DNA from: Bacteroidia bacterium
Lineage (GTDB): Bacteria; Bacteroidota; Bacteroidia; J057
Length of the DNA stretch: 64,000 bases
Direction of reading: 5' to 3'
Assembly: GCA_022760475.1 (NCBI GenBank)
Contig: JALEFZ010000056.1
Coordinates: 1 to 64,000 of the forward strand
In this document: positions 34,076 through 44,224 of the stretch, one piece after another
Layout: each line of letters starts with the position of its first letter
Position numbering within the stretch: the stretch's first letter is position 1
Translations under genes and position numbers: made by a program
The notes under the pieces: generated by a model
What the model was told of the DNA's origin: nothing
Databases searched by the model: none
Seen by the model: only the letters and a program-made list of their open reading frames with translations

Positions 34076-36894
34076 GCAAAAATAAATTTATTGAAATCTT
34101 AGGTGCTAGAGAGCACAATCTTAAAAATATAGATCTAAATATTCCCAGAAACCAACTGGTAGTTATTACCGGTGTAAGTGGCTCCGGGAAAAGTTCGCTG
34201 GCCTTCGACACGCTTTATGCCGAAGGCCAGCGTCGTTATTTAGAGAGTTTTTCTGCCTACGCCAGACAGTTTCTTGGAGACCTAAAAAGCCCTGATGTAG
34301 ACCGGGTGGATGGCCTAAGCCCGGTTATTGCCATTGAACAAAAAACTACCTCCCGTAACCCAAGATCAACCGTTGGGACTGTAACTGAAATATATGACCT
34401 GTTCCGCTTACTTTTTGCCAGAGCAGGAGATGCCATTTCTTACAAAACAGGTAAGAAAATGGTCAAAATGACGGACGAACAGGTAGTCGATGCCATAGAA
34501 GGGCAGTTTGTAGGGAAAAAATTCACCATTCTTTCACCCCTGGTCAGGTCAAGAAAAGGGCATTACAGAGAGTTGTTTGAGAACCTGGCCAAACAGGGTT
34601 ATACCAAAGTAAGGGTAGATGGAGAGGTCCAGGACATTGAAAAGGGGATGAAACTGGACAGGTATAAAGTCCACGACATCGAACTGGTGATTGATCGGGT
34701 CAAGATTGGAGGAGACTCCAAGCGCTTGATGGGCAGCATACAAAGAGCGATGAAAACCGGTGATGGTACAGTACTGCTGATAGAACATGAAACTGGAGAG
34801 TTTCATTGGTACTCAAGAAACCTCATGGATCCGGAATCGGGAATTTCCTATGATGTTCCATCTCCAAATACCTTCTCATTTAACTCTCCCTACGGCGCCT
34901 GTCCAACCTGTAATGGCCTTGGAAAGGTATTCGAAGTAGACATGGAGCAGTTGGTTCCCGATCCTAAGTTATCCATCAACAAAGGCGCATTGGCTCCCTT
35001 GGGTGAATACCGAGACATTTGGTCATTCCGCCAATTAAGAAAAATAGCAGACCATTTTGATTTCTCCATGGCCACCCCCTGGAAGGATATCCCCGAGGAT
35101 GCAAAGACATTTATCTTAAAAGGTGAAAGGACAGCTATGGCCAAAGGATTGAGGACAAGGTTCTCTGGAGTGAAGGCCTTTGTATCAGAACAATACCACA
35201 ATTCTTCCTCTGAAAAAATAAAAAGCTGGGCAGAGCAGTTCATGAAAATCTCTACCTGCCCCACTTGTGAAGGAACGCGATTGAAGAAAGAAAGCCTGTT
35301 TTTCCGCATTGACGGCAAGCACATCGCTGAGCTGGCTCAAATGGATATCGGCAAATTGGCTGATTGGATCAAAGACCTGGAAGAAAGGTTGAGTGAAAGA
35401 CAGAGAAAGATTGGTGAAGAAGTCATCAAGGAATTAAAGAAAAGAATTGGCTTCCTCACAGAGGTTGGTCTGACCTACCTCGCCCTGGACAGGCCTGCAC
35501 GTACCCTTTCGGGCGGAGAAGCACAGCGCATAAGACTTGCCACTCAAATAGGCTCTCAGTTGGTAAATGTCCTTTATATCCTGGATGAGCCATCCATCGG
35601 CCTCCACCAAAGGGATAATGAGAAACTCATCCAGTCTTTGATCAAACTCAGAGACCTGGGAAACAGCGTTCTGGTGGTAGAGCATGACAAAGATACCATG
35701 ATGGCTTCGGACTTCATCATTGATTTCGGCCCCGGAGCTGGACTTTATGGGGGAGAGATTGTGGGAAAGGGAACGCCGGATGAATTCCTGACCTTTAATT
35801 CTCAAACCTCTGATTACTTGAGTGGGCGGAAACTTATTGAGCTTCCTGAGGAAAGAAGAACTCCACAACCAAACTGGCTTCACTTAAAAGGGGCTAATGG
35901 CAACAACCTGCAAGAAGTGGACCTGAAATTACCTTTGGGGGTTTTTGTATGTGTTACTGGTGTATCGGGATCAGGAAAATCAACCTTGATCAATGAAACT
36001 CTTCACCCGATCATTTCTCAATTCCTGTATAGATCCAAGAAAAAGCCTATGGCTTTTGACAGCTTCGAAGGACTTGACCATGTCAATAAAGTCGTTAGGA
36101 TAGATCAGTCCCCAATTGGTCGAACTCCCAGGTCCAACCCTGCAACTTATACTGGGGTATTCACCTACATCCGCGAACTCTTCGCCCAACTGCCGGAGTC
36201 TAAGGCTAGGGGCTATAAAATCGGACGTTTCTCATTTAATGTAAAGGGAGGAAGATGTGATGAGTGTGAAGGAGCAGGTGTAAAAACCATTGAGATGAAT
36301 TTCCTTCCTGATGTCTACATTACTTGTCCAAAATGTCAGGGAAGAAGATATAACCGAGAAACCCTGGAAGTAAGGTATAAAGGAAAATCTATTTCTGATG
36401 TACTGGATATGGACATTGAGGAAGCCTTACAGTTTTTTGATGCCTTACCTCGAATCAAAAGGAAGTTAAAAACCCTCTACGATGTAGGTCTGGGTTATAT
36501 TACCCTCGGACAACCTGCAACGACCCTATCCGGGGGTGAAGCTCAAAGAATTAAGGTAGCCGCAGAACTTTCAAAAAAAGACACAGGGAATACCCTATAT
36601 ATCCTGGACGAACCTACTACAGGACTCCATTTCAAAGATATTAAAATGTTGCTTCAGGTACTCAATCAACTGGTGGACAGGGGCAATACTGTCCTGGTGA
36701 TTGAGCACAACATGGATGTGATCAAGGTTGCAGACTGGGTCATAGACCTTGGGCCTGAAGGAGGCAAGGGAGGAGGTCAAATCATCGCTCAAGGTATTCC
36801 CGAGGAGATTGCAAAGGTTAAAAAGTCTCATACAGGAAGGTTTTTGAAGAAAGAATTGGAAGAGGCCAGAAAACATGGACTCACCAAAGCCTAA
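34072..36894 (+). CDS. uvrA: Excinuclease ABC subunit UvrA
   Basis: A 940-residue ABC-type ATPase, the damage-recognition subunit of nucleotide excision repair. Walker A motifs GVSGSGKSS (34-42) and a second GVSGSGKST are present, two ABC signatures LSGGEAQRI precede the Walker B segments (LYILDEPSIGLHQRD and LYILDEPTTGLHFKD), and zinc-binding CxxC pairs appear as CPTCNGLG, CPTCEG, CDECEGAG and CPKCQGRR. Length is normal for the family. It overlaps the transglycosylase gene by 4 bp. No uvrB is in the window. Confidence 0.98.
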   Translation: MSKNKFIEILGAREHNLKNIDLNIPRNQLVVITGVSGSGKSSLAFDTLYAEGQRRYLESFSAYARQFLGDLKSPDVDRVDGLSPVIAIEQKTTSRNPRSTVGTVTEIYDLFRLLFARAGDAISYKTGKKMVKMTDEQVVDAIEGQFVGKKFTILSPLVRSRKGHYRELFENLAKQGYTKVRVDGEVQDIEKGMKLDRYKVHDIELVIDRVKIGGDSKRLMGSIQRAMKTGDGTVLLIEHETGEFHWYSRNLMDPESGISYDVPSPNTFSFNSPYGACPTCNGLGKVFEVDMEQLVPDPKLSINKGALAPLGEYRDIWSFRQLRKIADHFDFSMATPWKDIPEDAKTFILKGERTAMAKGLRTRFSGVKAFVSEQYHNSSSEKIKSWAEQFMKISTCPTCEGTRLKKESLFFRIDGKHIAELAQMDIGKLADWIKDLEERLSERQRKIGEEVIKELKKRIGFLTEVGLTYLALDRPARTLSGGEAQRIRLATQIGSQLVNVLYILDEPSIGLHQRDNEKLIQSLIKLRDLGNSVLVVEHDKDTMMASDFIIDFGPGAGLYGGEIVGKGTPDEFLTFNSQTSDYLSGRKLIELPEERRTPQPNWLHLKGANGNNLQEVDLKLPLGVFVCVTGVSGSGKSTLINETLHPIISQFLYRSKKKPMAFDSFEGLDHVNKVVRIDQSPIGRTPRSNPATYTGVFTYIRELFAQLPESKARGYKIGRFSFNVKGGRCDECEGAGVKTIEMNFLPDVYITCPKCQGRRYNRETLEVRYKGKSISDVLDMDIEEALQFFDALPRIKRKLKTLYDVGLGYITLGQPATTLSGGEAQRIKVAAELSKKDTGNTLYILDEPTTGLHFKDIKMLLQVLNQLVDRGNTVLVIEHNMDVIKVADWVIDLGPEGGKGGGQIIAQGIPEEIAKVKKSHTGRFLKKELEEARKHGLTKA

Positions 36895-36964
36895 TCCAAC
36901 TTAAGGAGTATTTTCTGAATCATCCCGCTTGACCCTTTAGGACAAAATTCAGAAATTACTCCTA

Positions 36965-37462
36965 ATGTCATCCAGATTAAGAAACATCCTTGGCCTCATT
37001 GTTGGGCTGATCATTGCCTTCGGGACAATTATGCTAATTGAGGGCCTTGGTCATCAGATTTTCCCGCCATCAGAAGAAATTCTTGCTGCACAAGGTAAAC
37101 TATCCAAACTAGATCCTCAGGATCGTGAGGGCAGGAAAGAGGCAATGGATGCCATGCAACAAGCCATGGCTGACTATTTGGAATCTGCTCCTTTTGGCGC
37201 TGTAGAAATCATTCTGCTTGCATGGTTACTAGCGGCTCTCTTTGGCAGCTTTGTAGCCACTACCTTGACAGCGAGTCATAAGCTACGTTATGGCCTTTCT
37301 ATTGGAGGGGCTGTACTCCTGATGACCATCCTCAACTTTGTCATGATTCCTTATCATCCCATATGGGTTATTCTCCTGGTAGTTTTACTGATACCATTGT
37401 TTGCATGGCTAGGAGCAAAAGCCTCATTATTTTTCTTCCCATCAACTAAATCAGCATCATGA
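36965..37462 (+). CDS. Membrane protein of unknown function
   Basis: A 165-residue protein with four predicted membrane segments: 9-27, 79-100, 107-127 and 130-150. Between the first two is a polar, charged loop (QGKLSKLDPQDREGRKEAMD) likely periplasmic. I do not recognise the family. The final ATGA overlaps the start of the VOC-family gene, so the pair is translationally coupled. Confidence 0.68.
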   Translation: MSSRLRNILGLIVGLIIAFGTIMLIEGLGHQIFPPSEEILAAQGKLSKLDPQDREGRKEAMDAMQQAMADYLESAPFGAVEIILLAWLLAALFGSFVATTLTASHKLRYGLSIGGAVLLMTILNFVMIPYHPIWVILLVVLLIPLFAWLGAKASLFFFPSTKSAS

Positions 37463-37866
37463 AAAAAAGAGTTACAGGTATCGGTGGAATTTTCTTCAAA
37501 GCCAAAGATGAAGCCGGAATGAAAGACTGGTATGGAAAGCATCTTGGAATTGATTCTGACAAATATGGCCACATTTTTTGGTGGAGAGATGCAGAAGACA
37601 AGGAAAAAAAAGGCACGACAAACTGGAGCATCATGAAAGAAAGCACTGGATATTTTAATCCGAGTAAGCAAAGTTTTATGATCAACTACAGGGTAGAAAA
37701 CCTTGATGAATTACTGGATTCCTTAAAAAATGAAGGGGTAGAAGTCGTAGGAGAGCCAGAATCCCACATCTATGGCAAGTTTGCATGGATACTAGATCCC
37801 GAGGGCAATAAAATTGAGTTATGGGAGCCAATAGACGAGGCATTTGAAGAAGAAGAAAAGGCATAA
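37459..37866 (+). CDS. VOC-superfamily protein (glyoxalase/bleomycin-resistance fold)
   Basis: A 135-residue single-domain protein with the VOC pattern: VTGIGGIFFKAKDEAGMKDW at the start (helix after beta1), YKxGxx-like middle and FAWILDPEGNKIELWEP at the end, supplying the conserved C-terminal Glu. His residues at H28 and H38 may take part in metal binding. Members act as lyases, dioxygenases or antibiotic-binding proteins; no substrate can be assigned. Coupled to the preceding membrane-protein gene by a 4-bp overlap. Confidence 0.82.
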   Translation: MKKRVTGIGGIFFKAKDEAGMKDWYGKHLGIDSDKYGHIFWWRDAEDKEKKGTTNWSIMKESTGYFNPSKQSFMINYRVENLDELLDSLKNEGVEVVGEPESHIYGKFAWILDPEGNKIELWEPIDEAFEEEEKA

Positions 37867-37987
37867 GCTAATTTTACAGGGTTAAAGCTGCACCTTTTCC
37901 GCTTACTCCTGCATATTATCAGATTTTGTCTTCAAGTTGACTCAACATTTCCTATTTTTCGCTGTTATAACAGCAAAATCTAGGGAC

Positions 37988-40198
37988 TTGAAACGAATTA
38001 TAATAATAATTTTGGTACTAGCTGGTTCATCCAGCCTGTTTAGTCAAAATATTCAATCTGCTACCACTCAACCAAGGGTGATTCGCAACGATGAAAAAAT
38101 CGTTTTAGACGGTAAACTAGAAGAATCCTTGTGGAGTCGAACAGTCCCAGCAGAAAATTTCCAACAATTCTTTCCATCCGATGGGGTATCTGCTTCAGCC
38201 CAGACAGAACTCCATTTCGCATTTGACGACAAGAACTTTTATGTAGGAATTCGTTGTTATGCGGTAGGAGATAAATACATTGTTCCAAACCTGAGACGAG
38301 ATTACCAAGCAGGTGGAAGCGACAACATTACCATTCTATTTGATACTTTTAATGATAAAACAAATGCCTTTTTCTTCGGCATCAACCCTATGGGTGTAAG
38401 GCGCGAAGGCTTGATTTCTAATGGTGGACAAGGCAGAGATGGCTTTTCTACCTCCTGGGATAATTCGTGGAAGGGAGAAGCTCACATTTACAAAGATCGA
38501 TGGGAAGCTGAAATGGTCATTCCGTTCAAATCTATCCGCTTCAAAGAAGGCCTCGATACATGGGGCCTATTGTCCTACCGTTTTGACCAACAAAGCAATG
38601 AAAGATCTATTTGGCCTACCCTACCCAGGGAACAATTTATCACCAACCTGGCTTTCTGTGGAGACTTAAAATGGAATGAGCCCCTTGGTAAACCAGGAAA
38701 AAATGTGGTATTAATTCCCTACGTATCAGGTGCTATGAGCCAGAATATTGAAGAGGGAGATGGCACACCAGGACTTGCCGGGGGCATAGGCGGCGACGCT
38801 AAAATCGGATTGGGCCCCTCGCTCAACCTTGACCTTACGTTCAACCCTGATTTTTCACAGGTAGAGGTTGACAGACAGGTTACTAACCTTGACAGATTTG
38901 AAATTTTCTTTCCGGAAAGAAGACAGTTCTTCCTTGAGAATGCTGACCTATTCGCCAGTTTTGGAACCTCCCGTACACGCCCCTTTTTCTCCAGAAGAAT
39001 TGGGGTTTCAAGAGATAGCTCCACAGGGCAAAACATCCAGAATACCATCCTGTATGGAGCAAGATTGAGTGGAAAACTCAATCCAAATGCCAGATTGGGT
39101 GTCTTAAATATGGCGACAGCCTATGATGGAGACAATGGCACCCCTTCCTTTAATTTTACGGTAGCCACCTTCCAACAAAAGATCTTCAAACGCTCTAACC
39201 TTTCCTTCATTCTTGTAAATAAGGATGCTTTGACAGATTCACTTGGACAATTTTCTCCTGGAAATATCAGGGCCAATAGAACGGCAGGGATTGATTATAA
39301 CCTGGCTTCTGCCAATGGCAAGTGGCAAGGTAAAGCCTTTTATCATCATAGCTTTGCAGACACTTTCTCTTCATTGAGTTTTGCTCATGGTGCTTCGCTG
39401 AACTACAACGTAAGGCGTTTTAGGCTAACCTGGGATCACGAATGGATCGGCCAGGATTATGACGCCCAGGTAGGCTTCGTGCGCAGAAGGGGGATTTTCA
39501 GGACGAACCCACGTGCCGAATTATCATTCTATCCAGAAGGAAAAATCCTTAATCGACATAATATCTCCTTAAGACAACTTTCAATCTGGAACGATTCCAG
39601 CCGGCTCACAGACTCCAGGTACTCCCTCAATTATAACATGAGCTTCACCAACACGGCTCAACTTTCTTTTGAATTTACAAGAAGCTTTATCTACCTCTTC
39701 AATGAATTTGATCCGAGTGGAACCGGGGGAGAACCCCTTCCCGAAGGCAGTTCTTACAGATTCAACTCACTAAGGCTAAGTTATAGGACCGATAGAAGGA
39801 AAGTTTTAAACGCCAACCTGAATCTCTTTACAGGGGCATACTTTAATGGAACCAGGTCTGGTGCTGCCTTGAACCTGAACCTGAGGCTTCAGCCCTATGC
39901 AAATGTTGCCCTTCAAGCCAATTTCAACCGCATTGACTTGCCCAATCCACACTCAAGTGCAGATCTTTGGTTGATTGGTCCGAGGATCGATATCACCTTT
40001 TCTAAAGAGCTGTTCTTCACAACCTTTATCCAATACAACAACCAAATTGATAACCTCAATATCAATAGTAGATTCCAGTGGAGATTTGCACCTGTTTCTG
40101 ACCTCTTTGTTGTTTATACAGAAAATTACCTCCCTTCAGAATTTAGCATCAAAAGCCGCTCACTGATTCTGAAATTATCTTATTGGCTCAATGTCTAG
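37988..40198 (+). CDS. Outer-membrane protein with CBM9-like domain and DUF5916 barrel
   Basis: A 736-residue exported protein. The N-terminal part (~30-220) has the pattern of a family 9 carbohydrate-binding domain (DEKIVLDGKLEESLW, ELHFAFDDKNFYVGIRC, WEAEMVIPFKSIRF). The rest matches DUF5916, including DFSQVEVDRQVTNLDRFEIF and FPERRQFFLENADLF, followed by a long beta-barrel of alternating strands that ends in an aromatic residue-rich strand (SLILKLSYWLNV). The likely start is a TTG at 37988: it gives a clean signal peptide (KRIIIIILVLAGSSSLFSQ), whereas the only upstream candidate (TTG at 37937) would precede it with a non-signal extension. Such proteins are frequent in Bacteroidota, often beside polysaccharide- or peptide-related genes. 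Function unproven. Confidence 0.82.
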   Translation: MKRIIIIILVLAGSSSLFSQNIQSATTQPRVIRNDEKIVLDGKLEESLWSRTVPAENFQQFFPSDGVSASAQTELHFAFDDKNFYVGIRCYAVGDKYIVPNLRRDYQAGGSDNITILFDTFNDKTNAFFFGINPMGVRREGLISNGGQGRDGFSTSWDNSWKGEAHIYKDRWEAEMVIPFKSIRFKEGLDTWGLLSYRFDQQSNERSIWPTLPREQFITNLAFCGDLKWNEPLGKPGKNVVLIPYVSGAMSQNIEEGDGTPGLAGGIGGDAKIGLGPSLNLDLTFNPDFSQVEVDRQVTNLDRFEIFFPERRQFFLENADLFASFGTSRTRPFFSRRIGVSRDSSTGQNIQNTILYGARLSGKLNPNARLGVLNMATAYDGDNGTPSFNFTVATFQQKIFKRSNLSFILVNKDALTDSLGQFSPGNIRANRTAGIDYNLASANGKWQGKAFYHHSFADTFSSLSFAHGASLNYNVRRFRLTWDHEWIGQDYDAQVGFVRRRGIFRTNPRAELSFYPEGKILNRHNISLRQLSIWNDSSRLTDSRYSLNYNMSFTNTAQLSFEFTRSFIYLFNEFDPSGTGGEPLPEGSSYRFNSLRLSYRTDRRKVLNANLNLFTGAYFNGTRSGAALNLNLRLQPYANVALQANFNRIDLPNPHSSADLWLIGPRIDITFSKELFFTTFIQYNNQIDNLNINSRFQWRFAPVSDLFVVYTENYLPSEFSIKSRSLILKLSYWLNV

Positions 40199-40290
40199 AA
40201 ATGTAACATGGAGACGAACAACTTAATTCAATGTTAGGATTATTCCAATATTTATAAATTACAACCATCTCCAAGGCTTATCAATTGGCT

Positions 40291-40312
40291 TTTTGCGCAT
40301 TTTTTTGCGCAA
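40291..40312. repeat. Short TTTTGCGCA direct repeats
   Basis: TTTTGCGCA occurs at 40291-40299 and 40303-40311, 12 bp apart, and TTGCGCAA at 40305-40312 is a perfect palindrome. It lies in the 241-bp gap before the next gene. It could be a protein-binding site or part of a weak terminator; the evidence does not decide. The rest of the gap is A/T-rich. Confidence 0.35.
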
Positions 40313-40423
40313 GTGGCAATCTTTTATGTATGAACTGCCCTAGTAAGAAAGTCAGATTATCCATGAATATAAAATTATAAAAATAAAAATAATCCACTTC
40401 TTTGTATCATAAACTTAACTGAT

Positions 40424-40430
40424 AGGAGGA
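40424..40430 (+). promoter_or_regulatory. Strong Shine-Dalgarno site
   Basis: AGGAGGA ends 9 nt before the ATG at 40440. This is a near-perfect Shine-Dalgarno sequence and stands out in this window, where most genes have weak or no such site. It fixes the start of the following gene. Confidence 0.75.
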
Positions 40431-40439
40431 AGCGGATTT

Positions 40440-41360
40440 ATGGCAGTTCAACAAGAAATAAGGGTCAAAAATACAAGCAAATTAAAGCAAATGATTTCTG
40501 CTTTAGGTATTTCTATGGCTTTTATGGCTTTTCTTGGAATGTGGCAAATGGAATCTAAACCATCATTCATCCAACAAAATACCTTTAAACGGATAAAGGC
40601 TGGAGAAAGTCTCGTTCTGGAATCTGACTTTGCCAACACTTACTCAGGAAACCTTCAAAATGAAGGAATCATCCAGTTCAAAGGAAATGTTACAAACTAC
40701 GGCAAACTGGGCTGTGGGAATTGTAAATCAGGAACATTTCGATTTGACTTGAAGGAAGGCAAGGATTTTTACATTAATGGCTCAGCCCCCCTAGTCATGC
40801 ATAAGGCTATATTCGAAGGGGAAGGTAAGGTCCTCCTTAAAAATAAGTTAGAAATCCTTGACCAGTTGGTACTAGATACCGTGATCCTAAGATCTGACAA
40901 AGAGGTTGAATCGTACTCGATACATTTTAAGGAGGCTGCGAGTTATGAGTTTATTTCCCAAAATGCTTACCTGGATACCTGGATAGTGTATACGGGTCAG
41001 GGACAGTTTGGCTTCCCGCTTGGAGGTCCTGAAGGTAGCAGAAAGGTCTATACGCAAGGGAAATTCAGCAAAAGCCAGTATTCCGCTTCATATATTTCTG
41101 TCAAAGATTCGGCCTTTTTAAGTTGGGAAAGAAATATCCTGTCTGCCGGCCATCATTTGGTAGCCGAATGCGGGATCTGGATGGTAAAAGGAAAGGAGGA
41201 AACTAACCTGGTTTTTGATTATCCCGATGGCTTTGTACATGGCTATAAGGAAGGTAAATGGTACTCGATGGGCGCTATCAAATCCACCCACGGGCTATCA
41301 ACAGAAAAAGCCATCATACCCGACGAGTATGAGGCTTTTTGTTTACTTAAGTCAAAATAA
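40440..41360 (+). CDS. Membrane-anchored or exported beta-rich protein of unknown function
   Basis: A 306-residue protein. A single hydrophobic segment at ~18-34 (MISALGISMAFMAFLGM) follows a short basic N-terminus and may be a signal anchor. The remainder is beta-rich with repeated short motifs (YSGNLQNEGIIQFKGNVTNYGKLGCGNCKSGTFRF; quoted in parts: NEGIIQFKGNVTNYG, CGNCKSG), suggesting a beta-helix or beta-sandwich that starts like Bacteroidota surface proteins before their repetitive parts. C94 and C97 form a CxxC. No sorting domain is present. The start is fixed by a strong Shine-Dalgarno site. It ends 2 bp from a convergent gene. Confidence 0.7.
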   Translation: MAVQQEIRVKNTSKLKQMISALGISMAFMAFLGMWQMESKPSFIQQNTFKRIKAGESLVLESDFANTYSGNLQNEGIIQFKGNVTNYGKLGCGNCKSGTFRFDLKEGKDFYINGSAPLVMHKAIFEGEGKVLLKNKLEILDQLVLDTVILRSDKEVESYSIHFKEAASYEFISQNAYLDTWIVYTGQGQFGFPLGGPEGSRKVYTQGKFSKSQYSASYISVKDSAFLSWERNILSAGHHLVAECGIWMVKGKEETNLVFDYPDGFVHGYKEGKWYSMGAIKSTHGLSTEKAIIPDEYEAFCLLKSK

Positions 41361-41362
41361 AT

Positions 41363-42292
41363 TTATTTCAACTTCTTGATAGCATCTTCCAGTTGCTTCT
41401 TCATCTCATTTGAAAGGTCGATAGAGTCTACCAACATTCTTTCTTTAAGGATGGGCAATTCGCTTTCAATTTCTTTGATATGCTTCTCAAATTCCATTTG
41501 GAGCATGGTTTTTTCGATCTCCGCCACGTTCTCAAGAGGAGAGTCTTGCTGAAGAAAACTGATGATCTCCATATTACCCAGGGTAGCCTCAAGGTTTTTC
41601 TTTTCTTTGAGGAATAGGTTTTGTGCCTCAGTGAAGAATTGAATCAGCAATTTATAATTGTCTAAAGTATTCAGAAGGCTTTCTTTCAATTTCTCAGTTA
41701 CCTGCCTATTCTCTTCACTCAAATGTTCATAAGAAAGGCGCTCCTCGACATCCCTTAAGTAATTGTTTCTCTTGGTTCTGGCGCGATACAAACCATCCAA
41801 TTGAACCTGATAAACCTCAATCTTAAGGTCAATCTCAGTTAATTTTTTCTGAATTCTATATTTGTGAGAATGAGTTGAGTTATCACTTTCATCCTCCAAT
41901 TGAACCTGCCCCCCTATGGCCTGTCTACTGCTGCTGTAAACTTTTTCCTCTCCACCCGCAATTTCTGGAGTTATCCCAAGAGCTATGAGAAAAACCACAA
42001 GACTTCCCAACAAAAATACCACAACCGAATAGGGAGACATGGCCAAGCTGATGGTAAGAAATATGCCAAGACTTGCTATATATAAGTTTAAATGAAAACT
42101 GGAATTTTCAGAAAAAATGAAGGAATACAGGAATGGTGTAAAAACAGGAAAAGCCATTATGACGAGAAAACCAAAGTTAAAATCCTCCTCGGAAGGCGCA
42201 GTTGCAGGAATTATTAAATAGGACAATACATATAGTATAAGTATCCCTATCCTAAAGTTGGTATATAGTTTTATCCTTCTTTCTTCAGACAT
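41363..42292 (-). CDS. Membrane protein with long cytoplasmic coiled coil
   Basis: A 309-residue protein. The N-terminal ~110 residues hold four membrane segments (about 14-31, 42-59, 69-85, 90-108). Residues ~140-309 are highly charged and largely helical with heptad-like leucines (KKLTEIDLKIEVYQVQLDGL, LKESLLNTLDNYKLLIQFF), a long coiled coil ending in KKLK. No catalytic motif or known family is recognised. It is convergent with the preceding gene, with only 2 bp between the stops, and 218 bp of A/T-rich DNA lies upstream of its start. Confidence 0.68.
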   Translation of the reverse strand: MSEERRIKLYTNFRIGILILYVLSYLIIPATAPSEEDFNFGFLVIMAFPVFTPFLYSFIFSENSSFHLNLYIASLGIFLTISLAMSPYSVVVFLLGSLVVFLIALGITPEIAGGEEKVYSSSRQAIGGQVQLEDESDNSTHSHKYRIQKKLTEIDLKIEVYQVQLDGLYRARTKRNNYLRDVEERLSYEHLSEENRQVTEKLKESLLNTLDNYKLLIQFFTEAQNLFLKEKKNLEATLGNMEIISFLQQDSPLENVAEIEKTMLQMEFEKHIKEIESELPILKERMLVDSIDLSNEMKKQLEDAIKKLK

Positions 42293-42510
42293 GGCAGTGC
42301 AGTTAGGCTAATAAGTTCTTTTGATATTTATACATAAGAAAGATAACAAATCTGGCTGAGGGTTTAAAGAAAGAAAAAATCATTTCCAAGAATAATTAGT
42401 TCATACATCATATTTATTCATGAGTTATATACTACGAATAAATGTATTTTATTAAAAATAAAGTATTTGCTTATTGCCGATAAAGTTGATTATCGCAGCA
42501 AATAGCAGAT

Positions 42511-44190
42511 ATGATGAAAGAGAATTTTTGGACAAAATCTTTAAGAAATTTTACCCTGGGGACTTTTTTATCCCTTATTCTGTTTTTCGCGGGCACTGGC
42601 ACAAGCCATGCCCAGACTTATAAAATGCTTTACAGAAATTTGTGGGAGCACAGCCCACAATTTTTTACTGTAAAAGACCTCGCTTACAACCGGATTAAAA
42701 ACACAATTATCATAGGTGGGGACTACAGGAAGGATTCAATCTCAACCGAATCGTATGGATACCTGCTAGAGGTTGGAATGGACGGCTTGGAAGAGAGCAA
42801 CAACGCCATTATTGCTCCTACCTCCAGCACACAGGATGGTTTCAACATGGGAGGAATAGCCATTGACCCTTTAGGAAGGCCTTACATTGCGGGTTCTTAT
42901 GCCACTGACATGAACAATCCCAGTTCATACACAGAAAAAACCATCTCGGGACTAGAAAGCGATGGCAAGCTCCGTTGGAGTCAGATGGAGGGAAGCAGGC
43001 ACTTTGCTGATGTGGTATTCGATGAGGATGACAATTCACTGATTGCTGTGGGATCACCTGATGGTCCATGGACACGTAGCCAACCCATCTCTATCCTTAA
43101 AATGGATGCAGATGGTGTCATAAAGCGATATGAGACCGTGTATGACCCTGCTTTTAATAAGGTTGTGAAGGTCATAGACCTACCGAATAGCAAGGGTTAC
43201 ATCATTACAGCCATCTATGATACAATAGGCCTGAAAGCACCATATGTGCTGTACTTCGACCAAGATCTCAAGAGACAATGGTCATTCATTTACACCAATT
43301 TCCTGACTGAATATGAAGTATCTGACGCGACCTACCATCCAGATGGGGAAATAGCCATTGCTGGAACCAGCTACGATCCCATTTCCGAAGAAAGAAGGGC
43401 ATTTATTTTAAACCTGACAGAAGAAGGTAAAATCAATTACTCCCACCATTTCAAGGTACAAAGTGAAGGAGATGCAGAGGGGTTTGGGCTTACCTATGTG
43501 AAACACAGCAGGGATCAGGCATATAACGGTTTTATAATTGGAGGATCTTATAAACCTAGTCTGGGAACTTCCAACAGGCATGCACTTATTTTTCATATCA
43601 ATCTCGATGGAAAACAGGAATGGGCCTATGATTTGAGTGCTTTTGGAAAACAGGATTTCACAGAAGATGAGACCGTTCAGGAGTTAATGTTCCTGGAAGA
43701 TCGCAACATGTTTGTTGCCAGTGGCGAATACAAGGCCAGTGTTGGAGGAGCGGGTTTGAGCAAACATATATGGGTAGCCAAAGCCAGTATCAAGGATGGA
43801 AAGCTGTTCGATACAGGCTCATGCTCCAGAGAAGCTATCCTGGATGTCAGATCGGACTCATTAGGCATCTACAAAGCAGGAACGGACAGCACTGGTGGTG
43901 GCCTGATGAATTATGCCTACAATGTTACGAGCCTTTACTATTCAAGACAGAGTTGCTCTTACATCCCCGTGGAAGATGACCAGCGTAGAATAGGAACCAA
44001 TGTCAGCCCCGAGCTTACTCCCGCTGCAAGGGCAGACAGATTGGAAGTCATGGACTTGACAGGAAGGCTTATCTACAAAGCTGATATCAACAATCAGAAC
44101 TGGAAAGAAGGATTACCCAAAGGGGTTTACCTGATAAAATATCTGAAAGACAGGGATCTCATTCAAACTGAGAAAATTGTCCTTCCCTGA
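42511..44190 (+). CDS. Secreted beta-propeller-like protein with type A T9SS sorting domain
   Basis: A 559-residue protein with a signal peptide ending SHAQ. The body repeats blades of the kind IIIGGDYRKDSISTES, AIDPLGRPYIAGSYATD, FDEDDNSLIAVGSP, AIAGTSYDP and FIIGGSYKP, typical of secreted seven- or eight-bladed propeller/PQQ-like proteins. The final ~75 residues (RLEVMDLTGRLIYKADINNQ, GVYLIKYLKDRDLIQTEKIV) form a T9SS type A domain, although the usual PNP start is altered to NVSPELTP. The cell-surface role is not known. The start has two adjacent ATG codons (42511, 42514). Confidence 0.82.
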   Translation: MMKENFWTKSLRNFTLGTFLSLILFFAGTGTSHAQTYKMLYRNLWEHSPQFFTVKDLAYNRIKNTIIIGGDYRKDSISTESYGYLLEVGMDGLEESNNAIIAPTSSTQDGFNMGGIAIDPLGRPYIAGSYATDMNNPSSYTEKTISGLESDGKLRWSQMEGSRHFADVVFDEDDNSLIAVGSPDGPWTRSQPISILKMDADGVIKRYETVYDPAFNKVVKVIDLPNSKGYIITAIYDTIGLKAPYVLYFDQDLKRQWSFIYTNFLTEYEVSDATYHPDGEIAIAGTSYDPISEERRAFILNLTEEGKINYSHHFKVQSEGDAEGFGLTYVKHSRDQAYNGFIIGGSYKPSLGTSNRHALIFHINLDGKQEWAYDLSAFGKQDFTEDETVQELMFLEDRNMFVASGEYKASVGGAGLSKHIWVAKASIKDGKLFDTGSCSREAILDVRSDSLGIYKAGTDSTGGGLMNYAYNVTSLYYSRQSCSYIPVEDDQRRIGTNVSPELTPAARADRLEVMDLTGRLIYKADINNQNWKEGLPKGVYLIKYLKDRDLIQTEKIVLP

Positions 44191-44224
44191 CGAAATAAGG
44201 ATGCCGTTTTGTTGTGAATGATGG

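Noticed and set aside
37937-37987. Upstream TTG start for the CBM9/DUF5916 gene
   Set aside because: The added 17 residues precede a clear signal peptide that begins at the TTG at 37988.
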